Source: Liopterus haemorrhoidalis
Lineage: Eukaryota > Arthropoda > Insecta > Coleoptera > Dytiscidae
Reading direction: 5' to 3'
Length of the DNA: 64,000 nt
Assembly (NCBI GenBank): GCA_963971575.1
Contig: OZ020613.1
Span: forward strand, 50,028,250-50,092,249
Within the stretch, counting starts at the first letter, position 1, and every line of letters starts with the position of its first letter. Below are positions 8,609 to 18,800 of the stretch, piece by piece. The notes under the pieces were generated by a model. That model worked only from the letters and a program-made list of their open reading frames with translations, was not told where the DNA came from and did no database searches. Position numbers and translations under genes: made by a program.

Positions 8609-11395
8609 TCAGTCCCTGGTGGAAGGCCCTGGTGTCGGTGACGGGGCATCTGGCTCGTCATCGGGTGGGGGGTCTTCTTCGATGGTCCCGATGGGTGATC
8701 GGGGCTGGTCCTCTGGTGAGAGTGGTCGTGGTGCAGGCTTCACATCATAGGATGGAACGCGGACGGGGGTTCCATTCCTATCGACTGTGTACACTCGTCC
8801 CGAGTGCAGTTCCCGGATGTTGTAGGGGCCGAGCCACTTCGGGTGGAAACCAGCGTGCAGTTGCCGTTTAGCGTCCGATTGAGGGTGAGCCCGTATCATC
8901 ACCGGCTCTCCGACGTTGTGGGGTTCGTGGGCTTCGCCTCCGGCGTAGCGCACTTGGTAGCGGAGCGTGTGTTGTCGGATCTCCTCAAGTCGTTCTTCAC
9001 GGTCTTCTTGGTAGTCTAGTGGTTGGTCGGGTCTATGTAGGGTACGATCGCCAGGCAGTGGCAGTTCGTAGCCTAATAGCGCCTTGCTGGGTGTGCAGCC
9101 GGTTGCTGCGTTGTGCTTGTTTGCTGCGCACGTCAGGCAGCGTTGTACGTGCTGACGGACGTGGTTCTTGATGTCTGGCCATAGGTACCGCTGTACTATG
9201 GCGCGGTGGGTCTCATCCCGTCCGGGGTGTCCAGCGTTGTCGTGGTGGACGGAAAGGACCTTGGCTCTCATGCCATCCGGCACGAAGAGCTGGTTGTTTG
9301 TCCCTGGTGGAGCGATGAACCAGAGGTAGCCGTTCCTCTCTAGAAGAGCTTCGTGGAAGGCTGCGTTCTCTGGGCTTGGCGGCTCGCGGAGCTTCTCCAG
9401 GCACTCTTGAGTCTGTGCGTCTTGTTCTTGACTCGCCTGGATCTGTTCGGGGAGAGGCGTCTCGTCGAACAGCGCGTTTATGTCACCGCGCTCGGGTGGT
9501 AACATCCGGGCCGTATCCTCCTCGGGAATGCTTTCGTCGTCGTCAGGCTGTCTGGACAAGGCATCGGCGAGCTCGTTGTCCTTGCCTGAGCAGTGCTTTA
9601 TCGTGAAGTCGAATTCCTGCAGTAGTAATGCCCACCGCAGAAGTTTGGCCTTACTGTCTTTGAAACGATGCAGCCATGTAAGGGCTGTGGAGTCGGTGAT
9701 AACGGTGAAGTGCCGTCCTTCCAGGAGCGGCCGGTATCGTTTGACTGCCCATATCAGCGCCAGACATTCTTGCTCGTTTATGTGATATTTTCTTTCTGTT
9801 GGGTTGAGGCGTACGCTAGCGTAGCTGACGATGCGTCGCTTGTCTCCTTCTTGCTGAAATAATACAGCACCAAGACCGTGTCCGCTTGCATCGGTTTGTA
9901 GCGTATATGGTAGATCCGCTGAGGGTCTGTGTAGTTGGAGAGGTTTCCGGAATGCGTTTTGAACGTTGCGTAGCGCGTCCTCGGCTTCGCGGGTCCACTT
10001 GTAAGTCTTCTTGGTGGACAGGAGGCTGGTGAGGGGTGCGCTGATGGTGGCGAAGTCGGCCACGTAGTCTCTGACCCAATTACAGAGTCCGAGGAACTGC
10101 CGAAGTTCCTTCCGTGTCTTCGGAGCTTTATATTCCGCGACTTGAGTCAGATGTTTCTGTAGAGGCTGTGTCGAGTCTTCGGAGATGGTGTGGCCGAGAT
10201 AGGTGATGTGATTCTTCCCGAATTCACATTTCTCGGGTGCCAGTCGTAATCCATGCTCCTGAAGTCTCTCAAACACCAGTGCGAGGTGCCGCAGGTGTTC
10301 TTCGTGATCGTTTGAGAATATGATGATGTCATCCAAGTAGACTTTTGTGAATTTGTGGAGGTTTCCAGCTAGAACCTCTTGTGTCATGAGCCGTTGGAAC
10401 GTGCTTGGCCCGTTGCGGAGTCCGAAGGGCATCACGTTGAATTCGTAGTGTCCTCCATCTGGCGTGGAGAACGCTGTGGCTGCCTTGGATTCGGGGTGCA
10501 TCGGGATTTGCCAGTAACCTGATTTTAAGTCAAGGCTCGAGAATACGCGAGCCTCTCCTAGATCACGTAGCGTATCCTGGATGATCGGCATGGGTGATGG
10601 TTCGCTTATGGTTGCCTCGTTCACCCTTCTGTAGTCGATGCAGAACCGCGGGGTGCCGTCCTTCTTCCCGACGATCACCACCGGGCTGTCGTATGGTGAG
10701 GTGGAGGGCGTGATGATGCCTGCCTCCAGCATCTCCTCTACCTGTTCGTGAATCAACTGTCGTTTAGCATCGCTCACCCTGTATGGCGCGGTGCGTATCG
10801 GGTTGTCGTGCTTCAGGTTGATTCGGTGTTTCACGGTCCTGGTGCCTGGGTGATGCCGATGGGTATCAGTCACCGCTGGAAAGCGTTGAAACAGTCTTTC
10901 AAAACTTTCCTTTAGGCTCCCTGTGAAGCCGTGATTCAGTTGGTCGATGTATATGTTCGGACTCGTATCCCTCGTAGTTTGTGTGGCTTCAGGCGTGAGC
11001 CAGAAGATCGTGTGGCGTTGGTCAGTGCCGAAATGCATGCACCGGCGGGCTAGATCTAGCGTGGCTTGTTGTTCGGTCAACCACGGGTAGCCAAGTATGC
11101 ATTCCACTCGTAGGTTCTTACATATCAGGAATCTGGCTTTACTTGCATGTCCTCCTATCTCCACGTGTGCGTCCTCCTCCCTGGAGACGCGCATGTCGTG
11201 GCCCTCTGCAGCCAGCGGTATTTCGTTGCATGTTTCGTTCCTTGGTTCTGTGGGGTCGGCGCGCAGACAATTGTATGCCGCGGCCGTGTCTAGCAGTGAT
11301 CTTCGCTCACATCCGTCTATTTTGATGTCGATCGTCGGTAGCTGGACGCCGTTAAGCGCGTGAAGGGCTAGTCCGTCCACTAACCCCTCTACACG
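8609..11395 (-). CDS. pol: Pol of element A: protease, RT, RNase H, zinc finger; integrase core deleted
   Basis: Reached from gag by a -1 shift at 11395; a GTG at 11380 begins the first codon usually quoted. Order: retropepsin with LLDTAAAYNC (DTA instead of DSG/DTG), RT with DLKSGYWQIPM and YLDDIIIF, RNase H with TDASGHGLGA, NEQECLALIW and TDSTALTW, then the integrase HHCC finger (HHDNAGHPGRDETH ... CLTCAANK). Straight after CAANK the frame jumps to NAATGCTPSKALLG; about 157 residues present in elements B, C and D, holding all three catalytic acids of the integrase, are missing without a frame change. The C-terminal GFHPKWLGPY domain remains. 923+ residues, no stops. The protein could make cDNA but not integrate it. 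Confidence 0.95.
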   Translation of the reverse strand, partial: RVEGLVDGLALHALNGVQLPTIDIKIDGCERRSLLDTAAAYNCLRADPTEPRNETCNEIPLAAEGHDMRVSREEDAHVEIGGHASKARFLICKNLRVECILGYPWLTEQQATLDLARRCMHFGTDQRHTIFWLTPEATQTTRDTSPNIYIDQLNHGFTGSLKESFERLFQRFPAVTDTHRHHPGTRTVKHRINLKHDNPIRTAPYRVSDAKRQLIHEQVEEMLEAGIITPSTSPYDSPVVIVGKKDGTPRFCIDYRRVNEATISEPSPMPIIQDTLRDLGEARVFSSLDLKSGYWQIPMHPESKAATAFSTPDGGHYEFNVMPFGLRNGPSTFQRLMTQEVLAGNLHKFTKVYLDDIIIFSNDHEEHLRHLALVFERLQEHGLRLAPEKCEFGKNHITYLGHTISEDSTQPLQKHLTQVAEYKAPKTRKELRQFLGLCNWVRDYVADFATISAPLTSLLSTKKTYKWTREAEDALRNVQNAFRKPLQLHRPSADLPYTLQTDASGHGLGAVLFQQEGDKRRIVSYASVRLNPTERKYHINEQECLALIWAVKRYRPLLEGRHFTVITDSTALTWLHRFKDSKAKLLRWALLLQEFDFTIKHCSGKDNELADALSRQPDDDESIPEEDTARMLPPERGDINALFDETPLPEQIQASQEQDAQTQECLEKLREPPSPENAAFHEALLERNGYLWFIAPPGTNNQLFVPDGMRAKVLSVHHDNAGHPGRDETHRAIVQRYLWPDIKNHVRQHVQRCLTCAANKHNAATGCTPSKALLGYELPLPGDRTLHRPDQPLDYQEDREERLEEIRQHTLRYQVRYAGGEAHEPHNVGEPVMIRAHPQSDAKRQLHAGFHPKWLGPYNIRELHSGRVYTVDRNGTPVRVPSYDVKPAPRPLSPEDQPRSPIGTIEEDPPPDDEPDAPSPTPGPSTRD

Positions 11396-12498
11396 TTTTT
11401 TGGTGGCAGCGCTGTATTGGTTTTTGGCGGTAGCGCCGAAGTTGAAGCGGTTGTTTTTGTTGTGCTGTCGCCGGCGGTGGAGACAGGGACTCGAGGGGAT
11501 CGGTCACGTCTTGCGACTAGGCAGTCAGCCTGCCAGTGGTCACCCTGACAGAACCGACAGGGGTACGGCGGTTTAGCCGACCTCGGCTGGAAGTATGGAC
11601 TTCTTGCCTGAAAAGGCTGGGCGTTTGGGGAAAGTTGTGCACTGGTTTGTTGTGGTGCAGAAGGAGCGGCTGGGGCGCGCACGTAATGAGGCGCGGCTTG
11701 GGTTACCGGTGCGCGCGCGGGTGGCGGCACGTACGCGCTAGTGGGGGCGCGTGTGGGTTGCTGAACCTGAGCAAACGCGGGCGCGCGCTGTGAAGACGGC
11801 GCGTGTGTGGATGTGTACGCTCGCGATGATGGAGCGTGTAGCCGATTGTCCTGCTGCGACTCATCCAGTAGCGTAACAAGATCCAGTAACTCGTCGAAGC
11901 GAGTTATATTGCGTTGAACGAGTGCGAATCTATAATCGGGTTTCATGAGGCTTATCGTTGCTTGCAGAAGATCTGCCTCTGTGGATGCACCACGGTGCGC
12001 AAGAGTCATCTTGCGCGCCACGAAGTCCCTGCCGGGTTCGCGAGGGCCTTGTGGGTCCGTGAGGAGTGCTATGTTGAGGCGCGCTCGGGCGTCCGCGCCG
12101 TTGAAACGTTCTAGGAATCGCCTTTTGAAGATGTCCCATTCCATGGGTAGGTATGCTAGGGGTTCATACCATCTCTTCGCCTCCCCGGAGAGGTAGTCCG
12201 GGATGTCCTCCAGGAAATCTTCCTTGATGATTCCAGTTTCCCGAAAGTACGATTCTAATTTGCTAATAAAGCGTAGGGGATCCTCATGTAGACGACCTGC
12301 GAATTTGGGGGGGGGTTTGATGACTTGTGGGCGCCAACGAGACTCGTAGGTACCAGCCAGTCCGTCTCGTAAGATCTTGGCTAGTTGTTGGACCGGATCA
12401 CGGTCAGGGGAACCGCTGGGGGCGGTTGAATGTGTGCCGGAGAGACGCTCGGCGTCTTCCAGCCTGGCTTGACGCTTAGTTTGACGTCGAGTCGACAT
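11389..12498 (-). CDS. gag: Gag of element A
   Basis: Starts at the ATG at 12498 (MSTRRQTKRQARLEDAERLS), 369 residues; an open frame continues upstream into the primer site but without ATG. Residues about 60-190 form the capsid-like retrotransposon gag domain (PDYLSGEAKRWYEPLAYLP, FKRRFLERFNGADARARL). A long Ala/Pro/Ser-rich linker follows, then one zinc knuckle CRFCQGDHWQADC (C-x2-C-x4-H-x4-C, with D in place of the usual G before H) near residue 320. Ends PPKNV just after the slippery site. Builds the virus-like particle and binds RNA. The gene is intact, unlike gag of C and D. Confidence 0.93.
   Translation of the reverse strand: MSTRRQTKRQARLEDAERLSGTHSTAPSGSPDRDPVQQLAKILRDGLAGTYESRWRPQVIKPPPKFAGRLHEDPLRFISKLESYFRETGIIKEDFLEDIPDYLSGEAKRWYEPLAYLPMEWDIFKRRFLERFNGADARARLNIALLTDPQGPREPGRDFVARKMTLAHRGASTEADLLQATISLMKPDYRFALVQRNITRFDELLDLVTLLDESQQDNRLHAPSSRAYTSTHAPSSQRAPAFAQVQQPTRAPTSAYVPPPARAPVTQAAPHYVRAPAAPSAPQQTSAQLSPNAQPFQARSPYFQPRSAKPPYPCRFCQGDHWQADCLVARRDRSPRVPVSTAGDSTTKTTASTSALPPKTNTALPPKNV
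11395..11401 (-). promoter_or_regulatory. -1 frameshift slippery heptamer, gag/pol A
   Basis: A AAA AAC in the gag frame, followed by GTG and the gag stop TAG. A -1 slip puts the ribosome into the pol frame, which is open upstream of any start codon. The same heptamer sits at the same place in C (25386) and D (37536). Confidence 0.85.
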
Positions 12499-12540
12499 AT
12501 TGTCCGTGGATGTTCTCAGTTTCGAACTGAGTGTCTCGGA

Positions 12541-12560
12541 GGCCCCACGCAGGGGCGCCA
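12541..12560 (-). other. Primer-binding site of element A
   Basis: Minus strand: LTR end GCAACA, then TTT and TGGCGCCCCTGCGTGGGGCC. The TGG start and the CGTGGGG end fit a tRNA 3' end with its T-arm. Elements B, C and D have the same frame with different acceptor-stem bases, so tRNA choice may differ; B matches tRNA-Lys best. Confidence 0.75.
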
Positions 12561-12563
12561 AAA

Positions 12564-14185
12564 TGTTGCAGGAGGTAGATCCCCAGGATAAGATCCACAG
12601 GTCACTATCCTGAACACAGCACCCAGGCTAGCTCACGAGCTGGGTTGACAGTATGCCGCTAGACGGAGATGGTAGAAACTGGTCGCACTAAGCGTCTGAA
12701 AGAGAGTGTTTACCCCAAGGAAGAGTGCAATTGAAACAAAACAAATATGTTTATACATTTATTGTAATTAATAAGTCGATAATACATTTGTATGATTCAT
12801 TAAAACAAAAGAAAAGGTAGATGATTTGAAGAAATATGTAGGGGTTGGTGAATATGGATGTGGTTTGCTTAGAAGTCCAGGCGCCGTCGCGGATTGCGTC
12901 TGTACGCCTGTGGAGGCGGGCTTCTGAGCGGTGGTTGGGTTTGGATGGGTGACCAGGAGGTCAGCGGTGTGTTGGCAGACGATGTCGGCGGTGACGGCGA
13001 TATCGGGCCGAAGATGGCGTCGAGGAGTTCCTGCTGTGGTGTTGTGATGCTGCGTGTGGGTGCGGCGGTTGGCGTGGAGCTCTGCGGGCGTCGCGACGTC
13101 AACGGCGGTGTGTACGACACTGGGCGTCCTGGAGTTGGTGGCCGTGCGTGGCTACGCACAGTGGAGGCGGCAGTGGTCGTGTCCGTGGGCAGCAAGCTGA
13201 TGGTGGGTGCTACGCTCGGATTGGGGCCGGCGTGCTGTGGTGTTCTGGTCCTCACAAGGCGAGGGTCGCTGCGGGCGGCGTGCGATTGTGCTGGTGGTGG
13301 CGTCGGCGGCGCGAACAGGCGTGCTCGTGGGTCGGCGTTGTGCCACAGCTGACGCTGCGTGAACCGGGGCACCTTGGAGTAGGTTGGGACCTTGTTGACT
13401 AGTCGGAGGCGGCGTCGGAAGGCTGTCCGCTCACGATAGCGGCGTAACGATGGCTTTCCTCGACGGCGGGCCAGCGTGGAACAGTGTGGATGGCTGACGA
13501 TGTGTCGGTAGCGAGCGGCAGCGGAAGGCGGCGGCTCTGCTGGTTCGCTGGAGAGCGAAGCTGGTTCTGTAGGCGGCGTCTCGGCTGTAGCGAAGCGAGG
13601 GCGGCCTGAGCGAGCGGCGGCTGATGGCGGCGGCTCTGCTGCTTCTGTAGGCGACAACTCTGCTGTAGCGAAGCGAGGTGTGGCCCGAGCGAGCGCGGCG
13701 GAAGGCGGCGGCTCTGCTCTTGGGAGTCGGGTTCGCTGAAGGCGAACGGAAACGCGTCTCTTGCTGTTTCTCTAGCGAGATCTAGGAAGCGAGCGCAAGC
13801 TCACGCTATCGTTGGACTCGCTGGAGAGCGAGTCATGGAGGTCTAGAAGCCTTGTGGATCTGTTGTTGTTGTTGTTGTGGAGAGCTTGAAGTTCTGTCGT
13901 CTGGTGTGGTTGTCGATAGAGTCTCCCGGAGTGTGAAAACACGCCAGTATTTATAGGTGAGCTGAGTGAAAACTGGAGAGGGTAAAGTTCTGGCCAATGA
14001 GAGCGCTAGGCCGCGCCCAGTCTTGCGAAAATGAACCTTATTCTCGTGGAATTCCTGGATCTTGATGAAGATGCGATGGTACAGTGGTTTTACGGGTCGC
14101 GATCGATAGATCATGTCTCGGGGATAAAAATGATGTACGATAGATCGCGGTGTGACAAGCCGATCACGAGCTATCGGCGGTAACA
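12564..14185 (-). repeat. 5' LTR of element A
   Basis: Same length and, as read, same sequence as 6674-8295. Contains TATAAATA at 13955-13948 and the LTR ORF at 13657-12869. It would drive the genomic RNA, whose leader then includes the full AUG-less ORF before the gag start. Confidence 0.95.
12869..13657 (-). CDS. LTR-encoded proline/arginine-rich protein, family A (5' LTR copy)
   Basis: Identical to the protein at 6979-7767. In this copy it lies between the LTR promoter and gag, so it would be the first long ORF on the genomic RNA, or the only one on an RNA that ends at the poly(A) signal of the 5' LTR (12758-12763). No AUG exists in any sense frame between the small uORF start at 13836 and the poly(A) region. 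This arrangement is at odds with ordinary scanning initiation for the ORF itself, but it would let ribosomes pass to gag. Confidence 0.6.
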   Translation of the reverse strand: MSPTEAAEPPPSAAARSGRPRFATAETPPTEPASLSSEPAEPPPSAAARYRHIVSHPHCSTLARRRGKPSLRRYRERTAFRRRLRLVNKVPTYSKVPRFTQRQLWHNADPRARLFAPPTPPPAQSHAARSDPRLVRTRTPQHAGPNPSVAPTISLLPTDTTTAASTVRSHARPPTPGRPVSYTPPLTSRRPQSSTPTAAPTRSITTPQQELLDAIFGPISPSPPTSSANTPLTSWSPIQTQPPLRSPPPQAYRRNPRRRLDF

Positions 14186-14189
14186 CGGA

Positions 14190-15809
14190 TGTCGCCAGAC
14201 AGTCTACGGACGTGCCTGACACAAAGGTTTTTTTCCGTGACGTCACTAATCCTGCACGTGCAGCTTAAGTGTTTATGACTGGGTATTTCCGCGCTCCAAA
14301 ATCCGAGCCAATCAGAGCGCAGGATCCGAGTTAAGCCGTCACCGAACCCGGCCAATAGGAGAGCCGATCGGAGTGGGGGTAAAACACCGGACTTCGAATA
14401 AAAACCCGAGCAACTAGAGAATTGGGACAGTATCCATCAGATCAGCAACCAGCAAACAGTCTACCAGAATATATCTACGAGAAAATTATCAAGTGAGTTG
14501 AAAGAAGCTATCGGTCTAACCGAGTATACAAAAAGAATTTATGCACGCTGCATATTATTGTTTTATACATATATTTCTTTGTTTTGTTTTATTTACAATA
14601 ACTCTTGCAAGTAACGCTGACACCCCTTAGCGGTGCTTGTGATTGTTATCTGTACTTGTCATACGTATACACAGTGCGCTGATCGCCTCGGCGTGCCTGT
14701 GTCCCGTTCGCTGACGGTTTAGCGGACCTCGTCGATACGTATCCACGATCTTTTCTCACTTTGTCGCTTCACGTCAACGCCCGTTTTCTTCACGATATTC
14801 GCTTCACGTCAACGCCCGTTTTCTTCACATCTACAACCGTCTCATCTCTTCGCTTCAAGTCTACATCCGTTATCGCTACGTTGGCACCGTTCTACGTCCG
14901 TAGCCGTCTTGCCTGCCGCCGCCACGTTCGTACCCCCTGTTACGAACGCACGGCCCCACGCCGCACCAAGAAGCCAACGTCCACGCCGATTTCCGTCGTC
15001 GCCTGTTCTGTAGGGCCGCTACAGACCGCTACGACTCAGACGTCATCAACACCGAGGCCTAGCACTCACACGGCAGTTCAGCCGTTTACGCTGGCCCCCA
15101 AGAAGAGAGGTACCGAGTCGCGCCGTCTCCACGCCGCTGCGTGGAACTACCGACGCAACCTACGGGCTTGTGAAGCCTCCAGGCCATACCAGGACCTAAA
15201 GAAGTCAGCGAGGAAGGCCCTCTACGAGGTAGACGACCCCAGGACCCGCTGCTTCCCACCGCCGACACCATCACCGCTCAAGGCAACAGCTCGCCCGCTC
15301 GTGCCGCTGTCACCCTTGTCGGTCACCACTCCTACTTCGGTGGCCACTCCACCGAAATCAGGCGTGGTGGAAAGCAGATCACTCCAACTACCCCAGGAAT
15401 AACAAGGAAGAATAGGAAATTACGGCGCCGCCTACTCGAGCTGTTCGGCTCTTCCTCGCTGCCGTGAACACAGTGTCGAGCGACACTATCCAGCGACGAA
15501 CGCCGATCAACGCATAGACCCGTCTTTTTCCTTCTCTCTCTTCCTTTCCTCTTTATTGTCATATCTTAATTATTATTCATTTTTATTGTCATTGTTATCA
15601 TTTCTAGATATATATTTTTCTATGTTAATAAAAACCATAAATCCAAACTGTCCGACTATTATTTTTCAAACCCTGGGGAACCAAGTTTTATCTTTCAGGG
15701 CATCTAGAACGGACGTGCATAGTTCAGACTCACCGCAACGCTAGCCGCGGCCGGTAGTAGTGGCCTCTCACGCAGGGTTCGATCCCCTGGCTGAGTCCGT
15801 CCCGCAACA
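14190..15809 (+). repeat. 5' LTR of element B
   Basis: Starts TGTCGCCAG, ends CCGCAACA. Contains a GTGACGTCAC palindrome (CRE-like) near 14240, CCAAT boxes at 14308 and 14351, a TATA-like AATAAAAA near 14396, the GTGAGT donor candidate at 14493, two 35-bp repeats near 14765-14830, the LTR ORF, AATAAA at 15627 and a T-rich tail. Confidence 0.93.
14761..15402 (+). CDS. LTR-encoded proline/arginine-rich protein, family B (5' LTR copy)
   Basis: 213 codons from a TTG, with no Met codon inside. Basic N-terminal half (RSRLACRRHVRT, RRTKKPTSTP), then LAPKKRGTESRRLHAAAWNYRR, the DPRTRCFPPPTPSP motif shared with families A and C, and a short altered end. Compared with the solo LTR copy (21333-21923) the last part is in another frame because of a small change near 15362, so RRRLLELFGSSS is present in the DNA (15424-15460) but out of frame. 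No enzyme domain. Function unknown. Confidence 0.5.
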   Translation: MSLHVNARFLHDIRFTSTPVFFTSTTVSSLRFKSTSVIATLAPFYVRSRLACRRHVRTPCYERTAPRRTKKPTSTPISVVACSVGPLQTATTQTSSTPRPSTHTAVQPFTLAPKKRGTESRRLHAAAWNYRRNLRACEASRPYQDLKKSARKALYEVDDPRTRCFPPPTPSPLKATARPLVPLSPLSVTTPTSVATPPKSGVVESRSLQLPQE

Positions 15810-15811
15810 AG

Positions 15812-15829
15812 TGGCGCCCAACGTGGGGC
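15812..15829 (+). other. Primer-binding site of element B (tRNA-Lys)
   Basis: TGGCGCCCAACGTGGGGC, two bases after the LTR end. It is complementary to the 3' end of insect tRNA-Lys(CTT), the primer used by several insect Gypsy elements. Confidence 0.85.
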
Positions 15830-15843
15830 CTGCAAAGCTGCAA

Positions 15844-18800
15844 ATGCGCAGTAAGACCACGAGAACTATGCCGTCTCGTAAAACTAGAGCCCGGTTCTCC
15901 CAGGTATCCGACGAGGCGTTCGTCGCAGGCGAGGACATGGCTCCTCCGGTGTACAATGGCACCTCTCCTATCGCACATAACAGTGCTACAGAGCAACCGG
16001 CGTATGATCCAATCGCCGAACTGGCCAAAGTCTTGCGGGAAGGACTGGCCGGCGCTCCAGATTCCCGCTGGCGCCCAAGAATACCTCCAACACGCCCCGC
16101 CCCATTCAGCGGGAGAATGGAAGAAGATCCGGTGCGCTTCATATCGCAGATGGAGACGTACTTCCAGGATATGGGGTACGTAGAGCCGGAATTCTTCCAG
16201 CACATGAGGGAAAACATCGCCGGGGAGGCCCGCCGATGGATAGACCCCATCCTGAATGTTCCACCAGAGCTGGAGGCCGCCTTCGCCGAGCTACTAGCGC
16301 GGTTTCCCGAAGTATCGGACACCCGGCCGCGCCACGCCGGCACACGGACGAGTTGCCACAGGATAGCGCTGAAACATGACCGGCCTATACGAACGCATCC
16401 GTACCGCGTGAGCGAGGGGAAGATGCGACTCATCAAGAGTCAGGTCGAAGAGATGCTGGAGTCCAACATAATATCGCCGTCAACTTCACCATACTCCAGC
16501 CCAGTGGTGATCGTAAGCAAGAAGGACGGGAGTCCGCGCTTCTGCGTGGACTACCGGAAGGTGAACGATGCCACCGAGAGTGAGCCAGCTCCGATGCCCA
16601 TCATCCAGGACACGCTCAGAGATTTAGGCGATGCACGCATCTTTTCATCGCTAGATCTCAAATCCGGCTACTGGCAAATCCCAATGAGTCCAGAATCCAA
16701 GCCCGCCACGGCCTTCTCTACGCCAGACGGCGGCCACTATCACTTTAACGTGATGCCATTCGGATTAAAGAATGCCGCTCCCACGTTCCAGAGGCTAATG
16801 TCGCAGGAGGTCCTAGCCGGCGCAATGAACGCGTTCACGAGGGTGTACCTGGACGACATTATCGTGTGTTCGGCAACACACCAGGAACATCTCCGGCACT
16901 TAGCGCTCGTGTTGGAACGGCTACAGTCACACGGCCTAAGACTCGCGCCCGAGAAATGCGAATTCGGCAAGGGCGCTATCACGTATCTCGGACACTCCAT
17001 ATCAGCAGAAACAACGGCTCCGCTGGAGAAGTATCTGAAACAAGTCGCGGAGTACAAGGCACCGCGAAACAGGAAAGAACTCCGCCAGCTGATGCGTCTT
17101 TGCAACTGGGTACGAGACTATGTCCCCAACTTCGCCGGCATCAGCGCGCCGCTGACGGACCTGCTGTCGACGAAGAAACCATTCAAGTGGACATCCGAAG
17201 CCGCTCGGTCACTAGAGGAAGTGCGAGCCGCGTTCAACAAACCGCTGAGGCTCCATCGGCCGTCGCCCGTCCTGCCATACGTGCTGCAGACAGACGCCAG
17301 CGGCCAAGGCCTAGGAGCGGTGCTCTATCAGATGGACGGCGACGAACGCCGCATTATTAACTACGCGAGCGCCCGACTCAATCCCACCGAGCGCCGGTAT
17401 CACATTAACGAGCAAGAGTGCCTCGCGCTCGTTTGGGCAGTGCAGAGATACCGGCCGCTCCTAGAAGGCAGACATTTCACCGTCGTGACGGACTCCACGG
17501 CGCTGACATGGCTAAACAGATTTAAGGACAGCAAAGCCAAACTTGTACGCTGGGCTTTGCTGTTGCAAGAATTCGATTTTGAAATCAAACATGTTCCCGG
17601 ATCGCAGAACGAGCGCGCAGACGTTCTCTCTCGCCAACCTACAGGCGAGGAGAGAAACCAGCTCACATCAGACGGGGAGGCGCGTATGATTCCACCCGAG
17701 CCCGGCCAAATCAACGCGCTCCCAGGCGAGGCGACACTCCCGGAACTCGTCCAGGAAGCCCAGCGTCAAGACGCGAAGACGCAGTACCATCTAGAAGTAT
17801 TGCGAGAGCCTCCCGGACCAGATAACGTCCGCCACCGAGACGCGCCATTCGAGCGCGACGGTCTACTCTGGTACATCGCTAACCCCGGAGAGACCGCACC
17901 GCTCTTCGTACCTGAGACAATGCGTCGACGGGTGATAAGGCATCACCACGACAAAGCCGGCCACCCTGGCCGCGAGGAAACGCACCGAGCCGTCACACAG
18001 CGATATCTGTGGCCACGACTCGGACAAGAGGTAAAAAGATACGTGCAGAGATGTCGAACCTGCGCCGCCATCAAGCCAGGCGCGGCCAGACCGGCAGCAC
18101 CACTGAAACCACGGACCCCACAGTCACCGTGGCACACCGTCTCCGTGGACCTGATGGGACCCTATCCCAAAACCGCCTCTGGGAAAACACATATCCTAGT
18201 AGCCACAGACACGTTCTCCAAATGGACGGAAGCCTTCCCGACAGGCGAGCCGAGGACGCACGTGATAACCCGCCTGCTACAGGAGAACGTGTTTGACCGC
18301 TACGGGTACCCCAAAGTTGTGCTTTCCGACAACGGCCCCCAGTTCACCAGCGCGCGCTGGGAACGGGCTTGCCGTGACTGGGGCGCAGCCGCCCACTACA
18401 CGGGCATATACCACCCCCGAGCTAATCCCGTGGAAAGGCGAAACCAGGAGCTAAAGAAAGGCCTGCGAGTTCGCATGCAGGGCCAGCCGCACACGAGATG
18501 GGCCCAGTTCCTACCGGCTATACTGCGCGATCTGCGCACTCGCCGCAACGCCTCCACTGGTCAATCTCCCAGCAAGACCCTTCTCGGCTACGAGCTCCCG
18601 TTGCCGGGCGATCGCAGCCTGGACAGGCCCGATCTCGCCCCCGACAGCCAGGACAACCGAGAGGAACGCCTGGAGGACATCCGCCGCCATACTCTCCGAT
18701 ACCAGCGCCGATACGCCGGCGGAGAAGCTGCGGAACCCCACGAAGTCGGAGACACCGTAATGGTAAGGGCACACCCGCAGTCTGATGCTAAACGCCGGAT

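Larger units (their letters stand above)
6674..14185 (-). mobile_element. Ty3/Gypsy element A, complete with two LTRs
   Basis: Two 1622-bp LTRs at 6674-8295 and 12564-14185 (TGTTAC...GCAACA when read in the element direction) enclose gag and pol on the minus strand. I found no difference between the LTRs in the lines I compared, and their ORFs translate identically, so insertion was recent. A 4-bp target duplication CGGA flanks it (6670-6673 and 14186-14189). No env-like ORF is present between pol and the 3' LTR. The pol gene lacks the integrase core, which makes the copy non-autonomous. Confidence 0.95.

Noticed and set aside
14539..14628. Short hydrophobic peptide starting at the only leader ATG of LTR B (signal-peptide-like)
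   Set aside because: The ATG is conserved in B copies but the peptide sequence and length are not, so I do not call it a gene.
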